Assembly: GCA_025455225.1 (NCBI GenBank)
Contig: JALOMY010000005.1
Span: forward strand, 1-24,242
Length of the DNA stretch: 24,242 bases
DNA from: Cyclobacteriaceae bacterium
Lineage (GTDB): Bacteria > Bacteroidota > Bacteroidia > Cytophagales > Cyclobacteriaceae
Reading direction: 5' to 3'
Part shown: positions 1-6,949 of the stretch, in pieces
Layout of the letters: each line of letters opens with the position of its first letter
Numbering within the stretch: the first letter of the stretch is position 1
Translations under genes and position numbers: made by a program
The notes under the pieces: generated by a model
The model's database searches: none
What the model was told of the DNA's origin: nothing
Seen by the model: the letters and a program-made list of their open reading frames with translations, nothing else

Positions 1-1350
1 ATCTTTGAACCGGATAACAATGCTGCTGCACAGAATTTTATTCATGCCCATTAATAGATTCGTCTTGTCCTCCAGGGCATAATAAATACTTTCTCCATTT
101 CCCTGGACCAACACCTGGTCAAGCTCTTTATTTTTAAAAATGGCAGTCATTTTTCTTCCTTTAATCTGATTAAAATTTTTAATGGTATCCATGGAGATGA
201 CAAAGGCATTGGCCGTTAGAAAGATGCGGCTAATGGTATTGTTTTCAATCAACATGCTGATCGAATCGGCAGTCATCTGGTTTCCTTCGGTCCATAATAT
301 AGGTGACTTGTAGAAAAACATCATGGAATCGGCTAGACGGTATTCAAGCGAATCCGCCAGTCCCTGAATATCACTTTTATAAATTTTAACATTCTTATAT
401 GCCAGCAATCTTTTTTTAGCAGGATCCTCACTGTCAATAGAAACAAGAGTGTCCGCTGAAATAAAAAGGGTATCACCTTCATCCGTCACTTTGGTGAGGT
501 ACGCATTGGTATACACTTTAGCAATGTTTTTTCGTTTGTCAAAGAAGGCGTTATCACCATAAATGGCCAGGTTCTCTTCTTTGTGCGTCATTACAACATT
601 ACCCTGCACCCGGTAAATTTTTCGTACATCATCGAGAATGATTTTCTTTCCTGTTAAGGTGTAGGATTCCGACTCGCCCTGTCCTTGCTTCAGATCGGAT
701 GTTTTAAGTTTCGTATCGTATTGTCCTCCTTCGTATACAAATGTGTTTTTCTCTTTGTCAATGACTGTGGTTTCCGTTCTGAAATAAATAATCTTGGATT
801 GCGAATTGTATTGAAGCGAATCTGATTTCATGGTGTAATCCGGGTTCACCACGTTTACATTGGTTTTAAATGACGCTACATTGTTATTAACCTGATAATA
901 TCCTTTACGACTTGTTAATACGTTGATGCTGTCCACCAGTCGGCCTCCGTTATAGTAATAGGCTTCATTTTTTACACGGTCGAAATCCAGGTAGTCTGTG
1001 TAGAGGGTTGCGGTTTCCAGTTTTTTGAATACTACATTATTGCGAAGTTTGGCAATGCGTGTATTGCCATCGTATTCGGCACGCCTGGAGGTAATGGTAA
1101 CCGAATCGCCATCGGTGATGCGTACATTTCCGTATGCCTCAACGGAATTTTTTGAGCGAAAAAATAAAGCCGAATCGCAGTAAATCGTGGTGCGGTGCTG
1201 TACAAAGATTACGTTACCGATTACCCGGTCATAGCGCTCACCATCTTTAACCCCTCCCTTAAGTTGATCTGCTTGTTTGAGGGTAACAGAATTTTGCGCT
1301 AATGCAGGTACAGCGAAGAAAATACATACAGCAGCAATAAGAATTCGCAT
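1..1350 (-). CDS. OstA-like (LptA/LptD N-domain type) envelope protein, C-terminus cut by window edge
   Basis: I translated this minus-strand frame by hand; it is open for exactly 450 codons from an ATG at 1348-1350 to the window edge, so the C-terminus is missing. The start encodes a signal peptide (MRILIAAVCIFFAVPALAQ, ALA-Q cleavage). The mature part is a string of short beta-rich repeats typical of the OstA/LptA fold, for example residues reading CDSALFFRSKNSVEAYGNVRI, followed by similar units that mention a silhouette of 'Y-x-G-N-V'. In Bacteroidota such long OstA-like proteins are annotated as LPS-export related; a role in moving lipopolysaccharide across the periplasm follows from the family and is not shown here. 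It is divergent from tilS with a 68-base spacer. Family confidence is good; the exact role is uncertain. Confidence 0.85.
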   Translation of the reverse strand, partial: MRILIAAVCIFFAVPALAQNSVTLKQADQLKGGVKDGERYDRVIGNVIFVQHRTTIYCDSALFFRSKNSVEAYGNVRITDGDSVTITSRRAEYDGNTRIAKLRNNVVFKKLETATLYTDYLDFDRVKNEAYYYNGGRLVDSINVLTSRKGYYQVNNNVASFKTNVNVVNPDYTMKSDSLQYNSQSKIIYFRTETTVIDKEKNTFVYEGGQYDTKLKTSDLKQGQGESESYTLTGKKIILDDVRKIYRVQGNVVMTHKEENLAIYGDNAFFDKRKNIAKVYTNAYLTKVTDEGDTLFISADTLVSIDSEDPAKKRLLAYKNVKIYKSDIQGLADSLEYRLADSMMFFYKSPILWTEGNQMTADSISMLIENNTISRIFLTANAFVISMDTIKNFNQIKGRKMTAIFKNKELDQVLVQGNGESIYYALEDKTNLLMGMNKILCSSIVIRFKD

Positions 1351-1400
1351 GGCGTAAAAGTAATTAAAAACAGGCTTTACCCTACCTTAAACAGGGTGGT

Positions 1401-1414
1401 TAAACGTATCTTTG
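1401..1414. promoter_or_regulatory. Overlapping divergent -7 boxes between the OstA-like gene and tilS
   Basis: On the plus strand 1407-1414 reads TATCTTTG, a perfect match to the Bacteroidota -7 box TAnnTTTG. On the minus strand 1408-1401 reads TACGTTTA, seven of eight. The two boxes share the TA at 1407-1408. The minus-strand box has an ATTG 19 bases upstream, close to the -33 TTTG; the plus-strand box has no clear -33 partner. The minus start would give the OstA-like gene a leader of about 45 bases; the plus start would fall at or next to the tilS GTG. Confidence 0.5.
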
Positions 1415-1418
1415 ATCT

Positions 1419-2750
1419 GTGCTTGAGCAATTTTTAAACCATATAAAAAAGCATCAATTATGCAGCCCTGAGGATAAGGTATTGCTCGCAGTAAGTGGCG
1501 GGTTAGACTCCATGGTTATGCTGCATATATTTATTCGGGCAGGGTTTTCAGTAGGTGTGGCACACTGCAATTTTCAGCTTAGGGGAGATGAATCGGACGG
1601 TGATGAAAAATTTGTTGCGCGTTTCTGTCAATCATTAAAAATTCCATTTTACAGCAAGCGGTTCGAAGCGAAGGCCATGGCGGATGAAAATGGTATCTCA
1701 GTTCAAATGGCCGCACGTGAACTTCGGTATAATTGGTTTGAAGAACTGCTTATTGAAGAGAATTACTCCCGACTTGCCACAGCCCATCACAGTTCCGATT
1801 CTGTGGAAACCATTTTATTAAGTTGGATTAATGGTGCTTCGATTGATGGACTGTTGGGAATACCGGTTAAGAACGGCAATATTATCCGACCCTTACTGTT
1901 CGCAACACGGGCTCAATTGGAATCCTACGCAAAAGATGCTCAGCTTACCTGGCGTGAAGATTCCAGCAATGATTCAATTGACTACCGTAGAAATTATATC
2001 CGTCACCGGATTATTCCGCATCTCAGTGAAGTCAATCCTTCTTTTGAAAGCACTATTATGCGAGGCCAGGAAAAATTAAAAGGTGAGCATGAACTGCTGT
2101 CAATCGCTTTTCAGGAATGGAAGAATAAGTATGTGGAATATTCAGGCGATACCATCCTGATCTCCAAGAAAGGATTCGAACATTTCTCCTCAGGGGCGTC
2201 CATACTCTGGCGGCTGATTAATCACCTGGGTTTTAATTTTGATGAATGCCTTCAGATCATGGAAGCACTTGAGGGACAACCCGGCAAACAGTTTATGGGC
2301 ACTGCGCATGAACTTAACATTGATCGCGATCAGCTGATTGTCTTTCCCCAAAAAAAATCATGGGAAGAGGTAATCCTAAAACCCGATCAGGAATTGGCGA
2401 TTCTGGGTACATGGACGATGAATCTTCGTTATTCCAACAGGGAATTGACGGTAATACCAACAGATCCTTATGAAGTTGTTTTAGACGCTGAAAAAATTGT
2501 TTTTCCGCTTCGGTGGCGCCAATGGAAATCAGGCGATTATTTCTATCCCCTGGGCATGAATCATCGGAAAAAACTAAGTGATTTTCTGATTGATGAGAAG
2601 GTTTCTATGGCTGAGAAAAGCAGGGTTACGGTACTTGAAAGTCAGGGGCAAATTATATGGGTGCCCGGGTACCGCCCCGATAACCGGTTCAGGGTAACGA
2701 CCGAAACAAAACGGGTCCTGTTGATGATCGTCAGGCCATATTTTGATTAA
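1419..2750 (+). CDS. tilS: tRNA(Ile)-lysidine synthase
   Basis: TilS uses ATP and lysine to modify the wobble C34 of the CAU-anticodon tRNA-Ile to lysidine, so that it reads AUA; it acts in the cytoplasm and is normally essential. The PP-loop SGGLDS lies at residues 26-31. It is followed by the N-type ATPase signatures HCNFQLRG (49-56) and AHHSSDSVET (122-131), then the GIP...RPLL region near 147-160. The C-terminal TilS domain shows the usual RWRQWKSGD and KKLSDFLIDEKV segments. The length of 443 residues is normal. The start is a GTG at 1419: an in-frame TGA lies at 1413-1415, so no earlier start is possible, and the next Met is inside the PP-loop domain. There is little room for a Shine-Dalgarno site, and a -7 box ends five bases upstream. 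Confidence 0.96.
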   Translation: MLEQFLNHIKKHQLCSPEDKVLLAVSGGLDSMVMLHIFIRAGFSVGVAHCNFQLRGDESDGDEKFVARFCQSLKIPFYSKRFEAKAMADENGISVQMAARELRYNWFEELLIEENYSRLATAHHSSDSVETILLSWINGASIDGLLGIPVKNGNIIRPLLFATRAQLESYAKDAQLTWREDSSNDSIDYRRNYIRHRIIPHLSEVNPSFESTIMRGQEKLKGEHELLSIAFQEWKNKYVEYSGDTILISKKGFEHFSSGASILWRLINHLGFNFDECLQIMEALEGQPGKQFMGTAHELNIDRDQLIVFPQKKSWEEVILKPDQELAILGTWTMNLRYSNRELTVIPTDPYEVVLDAEKIVFPLRWRQWKSGDYFYPLGMNHRKKLSDFLIDEKVSMAEKSRVTVLESQGQIIWVPGYRPDNRFRVTTETKRVLLMIVRPYFD

Positions 2751-2851
2751 TATCCTTTTTCTTTGGGGCATCGATTAATAAATTGCCGCGCTTTTAAGGC
2801 AACTAAAAATCAAATCAAATTCATTCTTTATACACTTAACACTCAGAACGT

Positions 2852-3781
2852 ATGAAAGTAACTGTAGTAGGTGCCGGTAATGTGGGCGCCACGTGTGCCG
2901 ATGTGCTGGCTTATCGGGAAATAGCCAACGAAATTGTACTAATTGACATCAAGGAAGGTTTGTCGGAAGGCAAATCGCTTGATATCTGGCAAAAAGCACC
3001 TATCGACCTGTATGATACCCGAACCGTTGGTTCAACAAACGATTATTCAAAAACCGCTCATTCCGATGTGGTAGTGATTACTTCCGGATTGCCCCGTAAA
3101 CCGGGTATGAGTCGTGATGATCTTATCGGAACCAATGCCGGAATTGTGAAATCAGTTACTGAAAATATTATTGCCCATTCTCCGGAAGCAATCATTATCG
3201 TGGTGTCAAACCCGTTGGATGTAATGACCTACCAGGCCCATCTTACCTCCAAACTGCCTCGCACTAAAGTATTCGGTATGGCCGGTATTCTGGATACCGC
3301 GCGTTACCGCGCCTTCCTGGCCGAAGCTTTGAATATTTCTCCTAAAGACATACAAGCTATGTTGTTAGGAGGTCATGGCGATACCATGGTTCCGCTTCCA
3401 CGCTATACAACCGTAGCCGGCATACCGGTAACCGAATTGATTGATCATCAAAAGCTGAACGCGATACTCGAGCGGACCAAAGTAGGTGGAGGTGAACTTG
3501 TTAAGTTAATGGGTACTTCGGCCTGGTATGCACCGGGTTCTGCTGCCGCCCAGATGGTTGAAGCCATTGTACGCAACCAGCGCAGGGTATTCCCGGTTTG
3601 TGTTCAGTTGGATGGTGAATACGGAATTAAAGATTGCTACCTGGGTGTTCCGGTAATCCTGGGCAAGCACGGAATTGAGAAAATCATTGAACTTGATCTT
3701 AATGAATCCGAACGCGCCTTGCTTGAATCCAGTCGTAAAGCGGTTCGTGAAGTAATGGATGTATTGGATAATTTGGGATAA
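2852..3781 (+). CDS. mdh: Malate dehydrogenase (LDH-like, NAD-dependent)
   Basis: The enzyme interconverts malate and oxaloacetate with NAD in the TCA cycle. The Rossmann motif GAGNVG is at residues 7-12, and Asp32 at the end of the second strand fits NAD rather than NADP preference. Substrate and catalytic residues of the LDH-like malate dehydrogenase group are present: Arg82 and Arg88 in the mobile loop (LPRKPGMSRDD), Asn120 in VSNPLD, Asp148-Arg151 in LDTARYR, and His175 in GGHGD. The length of 309 residues matches the group, and no position is missing. It stands alone with a 101-base upstream region and ends at a strong terminator. Arg82, where lactate dehydrogenases carry Gln, favours malate over lactate. 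Confidence 0.96.
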   Translation: MKVTVVGAGNVGATCADVLAYREIANEIVLIDIKEGLSEGKSLDIWQKAPIDLYDTRTVGSTNDYSKTAHSDVVVITSGLPRKPGMSRDDLIGTNAGIVKSVTENIIAHSPEAIIIVVSNPLDVMTYQAHLTSKLPRTKVFGMAGILDTARYRAFLAEALNISPKDIQAMLLGGHGDTMVPLPRYTTVAGIPVTELIDHQKLNAILERTKVGGGELVKLMGTSAWYAPGSAAAQMVEAIVRNQRRVFPVCVQLDGEYGIKDCYLGVPVILGKHGIEKIIELDLNESERALLESSRKAVREVMDVLDNLG

Positions 3782-3800
3782 GCCAAACTCAATGAATCTT

Positions 3801-3829
3801 AAAAATGCCGGCCACAACCGGCATTTTTT
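3801..3829. terminator. Bidirectional Rho-independent terminator between mdh and the HAD gene
   Basis: A perfect 11-base-pair stem (3801-3811 with 3818-3828) encloses a six-base loop CCACAA. The GC-rich top CCGG and A/T-rich base give an oligo-U tail on both strands. It sits between two convergent genes, so it can end both transcripts. The TAA stop of the minus-strand HAD gene (3830-3828) overlaps the edge of the stem. Confidence 0.92.
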
Positions 3830-4499
3830 ATTTCATCAGGGATGCCAGTTGTTCAACCGTCAATCCGTTAAAATTATCAATCACCAGGTCGGTATGGTTT
3901 AACTCCTGTGCTGAATGGGTCGTGGTTATACCGATTACTTTTGAACCCGATCGCTTTCCGGATTCAACACCCGATAACGAGTCTTCAATAACAATGCATT
4001 GTTCATTGGGAATACCCAGTGCCTGTGCCGTTTTAATATAGATTTCCGGATTGGGTTTACCGTGGGTCACAAATCGTTCATCCAGAATCGTTTCAAAATA
4101 ATGGCCAATTCCGGTATGAGATAACACAAAGTCAACATTAGCCCGAGGGGCTGAAGTGGCAATGGCTCGGGGAATCGCATTCGCCTCCAATAAATCGAGA
4201 AATCCAATCAATCCGTCCACTGGTTTTATGTAAGGTGTGTAGATATCCCGGAACAATTGCTCTTTTTCAACTGCATAAGCTTCCAATGCGTCAGGTGAAA
4301 GTTTACCAAAGAGGTTGGTTAACCATTCCCGATTGGTACGTCCGTACACCCGGGTCTTCAATTCTTCTTCGGTTAGATGAAAACCGTACTTCTCACAAAA
4401 TTGGTTAATGGAAATTTTATGGTAAGGATTGGTGTCAACCAATACACCATCCATATCAAAAATGACTGCAAAATTTTTTTTGGAATTAGTACTATTCAT
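3828..4499 (-). CDS. HAD-superfamily (subfamily IA) phosphatase / beta-phosphoglucomutase-like
   Basis: This is a phospho-transfer enzyme of the haloacid dehalogenase superfamily, cytoplasmic. All four HAD motifs are visible: I, DMDGVLVDT with nucleophile Asp15 and acid/base Asp17; II, Thr115-Ser116 in IATSAP; III, Lys148 in GKPNP; IV, Glu172-Asp173 in VIEDSLSGV. A helical cap lies between motif I and motif II (about residues 25-95), as in beta-phosphoglucomutase and sugar-phosphate phosphatases. His27, in the DTNPYH context, is at the position of the beta-PGM hinge histidine, which is suggestive of a mutase but not decisive. The length of 223 residues is usual. It lies 70 bases downstream of the methyltransferase on the same strand and may be co-transcribed. 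The substrate is unknown. Confidence 0.88.
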   Translation of the reverse strand: MNSTNSKKNFAVIFDMDGVLVDTNPYHKISINQFCEKYGFHLTEEELKTRVYGRTNREWLTNLFGKLSPDALEAYAVEKEQLFRDIYTPYIKPVDGLIGFLDLLEANAIPRAIATSAPRANVDFVLSHTGIGHYFETILDERFVTHGKPNPEIYIKTAQALGIPNEQCIVIEDSLSGVESGKRSGSKVIGITTTHSAQELNHTDLVIDNFNGLTVEQLASLMK

Positions 4500-4569
4500 G
4501 GCAGATGAAAACAGGTACAGTTAAGTGGAGTTACAATTCAGAGTGGAGATCGAAAAACAATAAAACGGA

Positions 4570-5343
4570 TCATGATGCTTTTACGGCTTTATAAATTATC
4601 TCATTGAGAGGAAGTTTAAAGCGGTCAATGGTTTCCGGCATCAGTTCCTTTACGAATGAATCGGCAATAGCTGTTAAACCCGATTGCTCAATTCGGTTAC
4701 AATAATCATGTCCATACTTTCGAACATGGTCGCTCTGCCCATAAACCTGTTCGCGTTCAACCGGGTCAGTAATAGAATCATCTTCAATAGTTTTTTCAGG
4801 AATCGGGTTAAAGAACGGAACCTGGAGAATAGCATAACCACCTGGTTTCAACACCCGGTTGATTTCGCGCATGGCCTGGATATCATCTTTCACATGTTCC
4901 AAAACATGATTGCAAAGCACTACATCAAATTGATTATCGGGGAAGGACATGCTGTGTACGTCCAGTTTTACTTTAGCCCAGGGCGATTCAGCATCTGCCG
5001 TGACGTACTTCGTACCGTGCATCTTTTCAAAGCGATCAATAAAACAGGATTCAGGAGCTATGTGAAGTACATCCTGAGCACGGGTAAAGAAATCTGTTTT
5101 TTCTTTCAGATAAATCCAGATTAACCGGTGTCGCTCCAGGGCGAGGCAGCCCGGGCAAAGTGCATTTTCACGCACCTTTAACCTGCCATAGGGGAGAAAC
5201 TTACGGAACTTATTTTCACACACCGGGCACATTACCTTACTTCCCCGGTAGGCCAGCATAAGCATGCGCTGGCCGATGCCTGAAAATTGTTGCAGGTATT
5301 TTCTGGGTATTTTACGCGTTATAAAAGAGACTACGGAATTCAT
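4570..5343 (-). CDS. Class I SAM-dependent methyltransferase with N-terminal zinc ribbon
   Basis: From Met at 5343 the protein has 257 residues. Two CPxC knuckles (Cys39/Cys42 and Cys63/Cys66) form a likely zinc ribbon. A Methyltransf_11-type domain follows, with FDVVLCNHVLEHV at 129-141 and LKPGG at 155-159, which are SAM-fold motifs. Motif I is atypical: instead of a GxGxG loop it reads VLHIAPE (92-98). A conserved-looking DHVRKYG (195-201) lies near the C-terminus. The substrate is unknown; glycan or small-molecule methylation is only a guess. An ATG 39 bases upstream (5382) is open in frame, but it lies inside the promoter (the -33 box is 5383-5380), so I prefer 5343. Confidence 0.85.
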   Translation of the reverse strand: MNSVVSFITRKIPRKYLQQFSGIGQRMLMLAYRGSKVMCPVCENKFRKFLPYGRLKVRENALCPGCLALERHRLIWIYLKEKTDFFTRAQDVLHIAPESCFIDRFEKMHGTKYVTADAESPWAKVKLDVHSMSFPDNQFDVVLCNHVLEHVKDDIQAMREINRVLKPGGYAILQVPFFNPIPEKTIEDDSITDPVEREQVYGQSDHVRKYGHDYCNRIEQSGLTAIADSFVKELMPETIDRFKLPLNEIIYKAVKAS

Positions 5344-5351
5344 AGAGGGCG

Positions 5352-5383
5352 CAAAGATACATTTGCACCCATTCCGGCTCAAA
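5352..5383 (-). promoter_or_regulatory. Bacteroidota-type promoter of the methyltransferase gene
   Basis: Read on the minus strand, TTTG (5383-5380) is followed by 20 bases and then TATCTTTG (5359-5352). This matches the known Bacteroidota consensus TTTG-N19-21-TAnnTTTG at every fixed position. The start ATG at 5343 is only eight bases beyond the -7 box, so the leader would be very short or absent. Confidence 0.8.
5358..5365 (+). promoter_or_regulatory. Candidate opposing -7 box for the sigma factor operon
   Basis: The plus strand reads TACATTTG, a perfect TAnnTTTG, and shares its first TA with the minus-strand box of the methyltransferase promoter. There is no TTTG at the expected -33 distance, so the box is weak by itself. 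A start here would give the sigma gene a leader of about 95 bases. Confidence 0.35.
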
Positions 5384-5464
5384 AAACAGGGGGTTAAAAC
5401 TTTTTTAACTTCCGATACATCTTAAGGTCGTAAACAGCCGTAATCCAGTTTAATACCGAGTTTA

Positions 5465-6097
5465 ATGCATGCAAAAAAAATACAGGATGAGGCCATGATG
5501 CATTCTGATTCCCTGATTGAGCGCGCCCGTTCGGGGGATAGAATTGCCCAGGGAAAACTTGTGCAGTTGTGGTATAAGCGAATCTACAATTACTGTTATA
5601 AGTTTTTTCTCGATCATGACCTGGCCATGGAGGCTTCTCAAAAGACCTTTATTTCCATGTGCCGCAATATCGAAGCATTACAGGATGTAATGCGGTTTAA
5701 AAGCTGGTTGTACAAGATTGCGGTGAACTGTTGCCGTGAGGAAGCCCGCAGGACTAAAGGCGCGCGGGCCGTTTCACTGGATCAGGTGATAAACCTTGAT
5801 TCGGAAGAATCACCCCATTGGGAAAAAACTGTGCGCAAACAGGAAGACCCGGAAAAGCAATTTCAGCAACAAGAACTTTCTGATATGCTTCAGCAATGCC
5901 TGATGGAATTGAGCAACGAGCAACGGGAAGTAGTGATTATGAAAGAATTCGAGGGTTTAAAATTCAGGGAGATTGCAGAAGCCCTGAACCTATCGGAGAA
6001 CACCGTGAAGTCCAGGATGTATTATGGCCTGGATGCATTAAAACGGATTTTGGAAAAGCGGAACATTACAAAAGAAACGATCAGTTATGAGCTATAA
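5465..6097 (+). CDS. ECF-type sigma-70 family RNA polymerase sigma factor
   Basis: It directs RNA polymerase to a specific set of promoters. Sigma region 2 lies at about residues 31-98 (LVQLWYKRIYNYCYKFF through FKSWLYKIAVNCCREEARR), and sigma region 4 at about 146-197, with the helix-turn-helix FREIAEALNLSENTVKSRMYYG. The linker (99-145) is acidic and has no region 3, as is usual for ECF factors; 210 residues is a normal length. Met11 and Met12 are possible alternative starts. The stop overlaps the start of the next gene by 11 bases, so the two are translationally coupled, which is the usual sigma/anti-sigma layout. The target regulon cannot be read from the window; autoregulation is likely by analogy only. 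Confidence 0.93.
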   Translation: MHAKKIQDEAMMHSDSLIERARSGDRIAQGKLVQLWYKRIYNYCYKFFLDHDLAMEASQKTFISMCRNIEALQDVMRFKSWLYKIAVNCCREEARRTKGARAVSLDQVINLDSEESPHWEKTVRKQEDPEKQFQQQELSDMLQQCLMELSNEQREVVIMKEFEGLKFREIAEALNLSENTVKSRMYYGLDALKRILEKRNITKETISYEL

Positions 6098-6941
6098 ACC
6101 AGATGAGGCCCTGTTAATGGCCTACCTGTACGGGGAGCTTCAGGGCGAACAAAAACAGAAGGTGGAAGAATACCTTGCCAACAATGCGCAAGCAGCAGCG
6201 GAACTCGAATCACTGCAGTTTGTTCGGAAGGCATTTACGCATATAGAGGACAAAGAGGTAATCGCACCGCCCATCGTACTCGAAAGTTCGAACACACGTG
6301 CGTTGTGGAAGACCCATTACGGAAGAATGATTCTGGCTATTGCGGCTTCCTTCACTTTACTCATCCTGGTTGGAAAATTCACCGGTATGAATATCCGATT
6401 TGAAAATCAGGTATCGACTATTGGATTTGGTCAGGAAAAGAACACATCCTTAAACCAATCTGCAGAGCAACCTTCATTATCCGCAACTGATGTTCAGCAA
6501 ATGATTGATGTTTCACTGGAGAAGAACAACCTGGCATGGCAAGCCAATCTTGCAGAAACACAAAATCAGGTGGATGCTGTCGTACGTAAAAACCTGGTCT
6601 CGTATTCGAATCAGCAATTTGATGCACTTGTAAAAAAGGTATCGGTTGCTTCCGATGAACAAATCCGGCAGTTCGCTTTAAGTCTTCAGGCTGATAATGC
6701 CAGGATGATCAAAGATTACCTGACCTTAAACTCAGGCGACCAGCGCAAGTACATGGAAGAGTTGCTGGTTGATTTCGCTAAATACCTGGAGCAGCAACAT
6801 CGCAATGATCTTCAGGTAATGCAGGCCAGAATTAATACACTGGAGCAGAATAGCAACGTCTTCCAGTATGAAACCGAACAAATTCTTACAAGCATAATTT
6901 CTTCGGTCGATAATTCATCAGGATTAGTAACTAAAAATTAA
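6087..6941 (+). CDS. Membrane-bound anti-sigma factor (no zinc motif), coiled-coil periplasmic domain
   Basis: The 11-base overlap with the sigma gene and the domain layout identify this as its probable anti-sigma factor. Residues 1-55 form a short acidic helical N-terminal domain (DEALLMAYLYGELQGEQKQKVEEYL) like the sigma-binding domain of RseA/ZAS-type proteins. However, there is no cysteine anywhere in the 284 residues, so it cannot be a zinc-binding ZAS protein. One transmembrane helix spans about residues 81-100. The remaining ~180 residues would be periplasmic and are Gln-rich helices with coiled-coil character. How the signal releases sigma (proteolysis or otherwise) is not visible. 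Its downstream neighbour starts eight bases after its stop. Confidence 0.82.
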   Translation: MSYKPDEALLMAYLYGELQGEQKQKVEEYLANNAQAAAELESLQFVRKAFTHIEDKEVIAPPIVLESSNTRALWKTHYGRMILAIAASFTLLILVGKFTGMNIRFENQVSTIGFGQEKNTSLNQSAEQPSLSATDVQQMIDVSLEKNNLAWQANLAETQNQVDAVVRKNLVSYSNQQFDALVKKVSVASDEQIRQFALSLQADNARMIKDYLTLNSGDQRKYMEELLVDFAKYLEQQHRNDLQVMQARINTLEQNSNVFQYETEQILTSIISSVDNSSGLVTKN

Positions 6942-6949
6942 ATAATAAA

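Noticed and set aside
2762..2786. Possible promoter TTTG...TAAATTGC upstream of mdh
   Set aside because: The spacer is only 13 bases against the 19-21 expected, and the -7 box is poor. The real mdh promoter was not identified.
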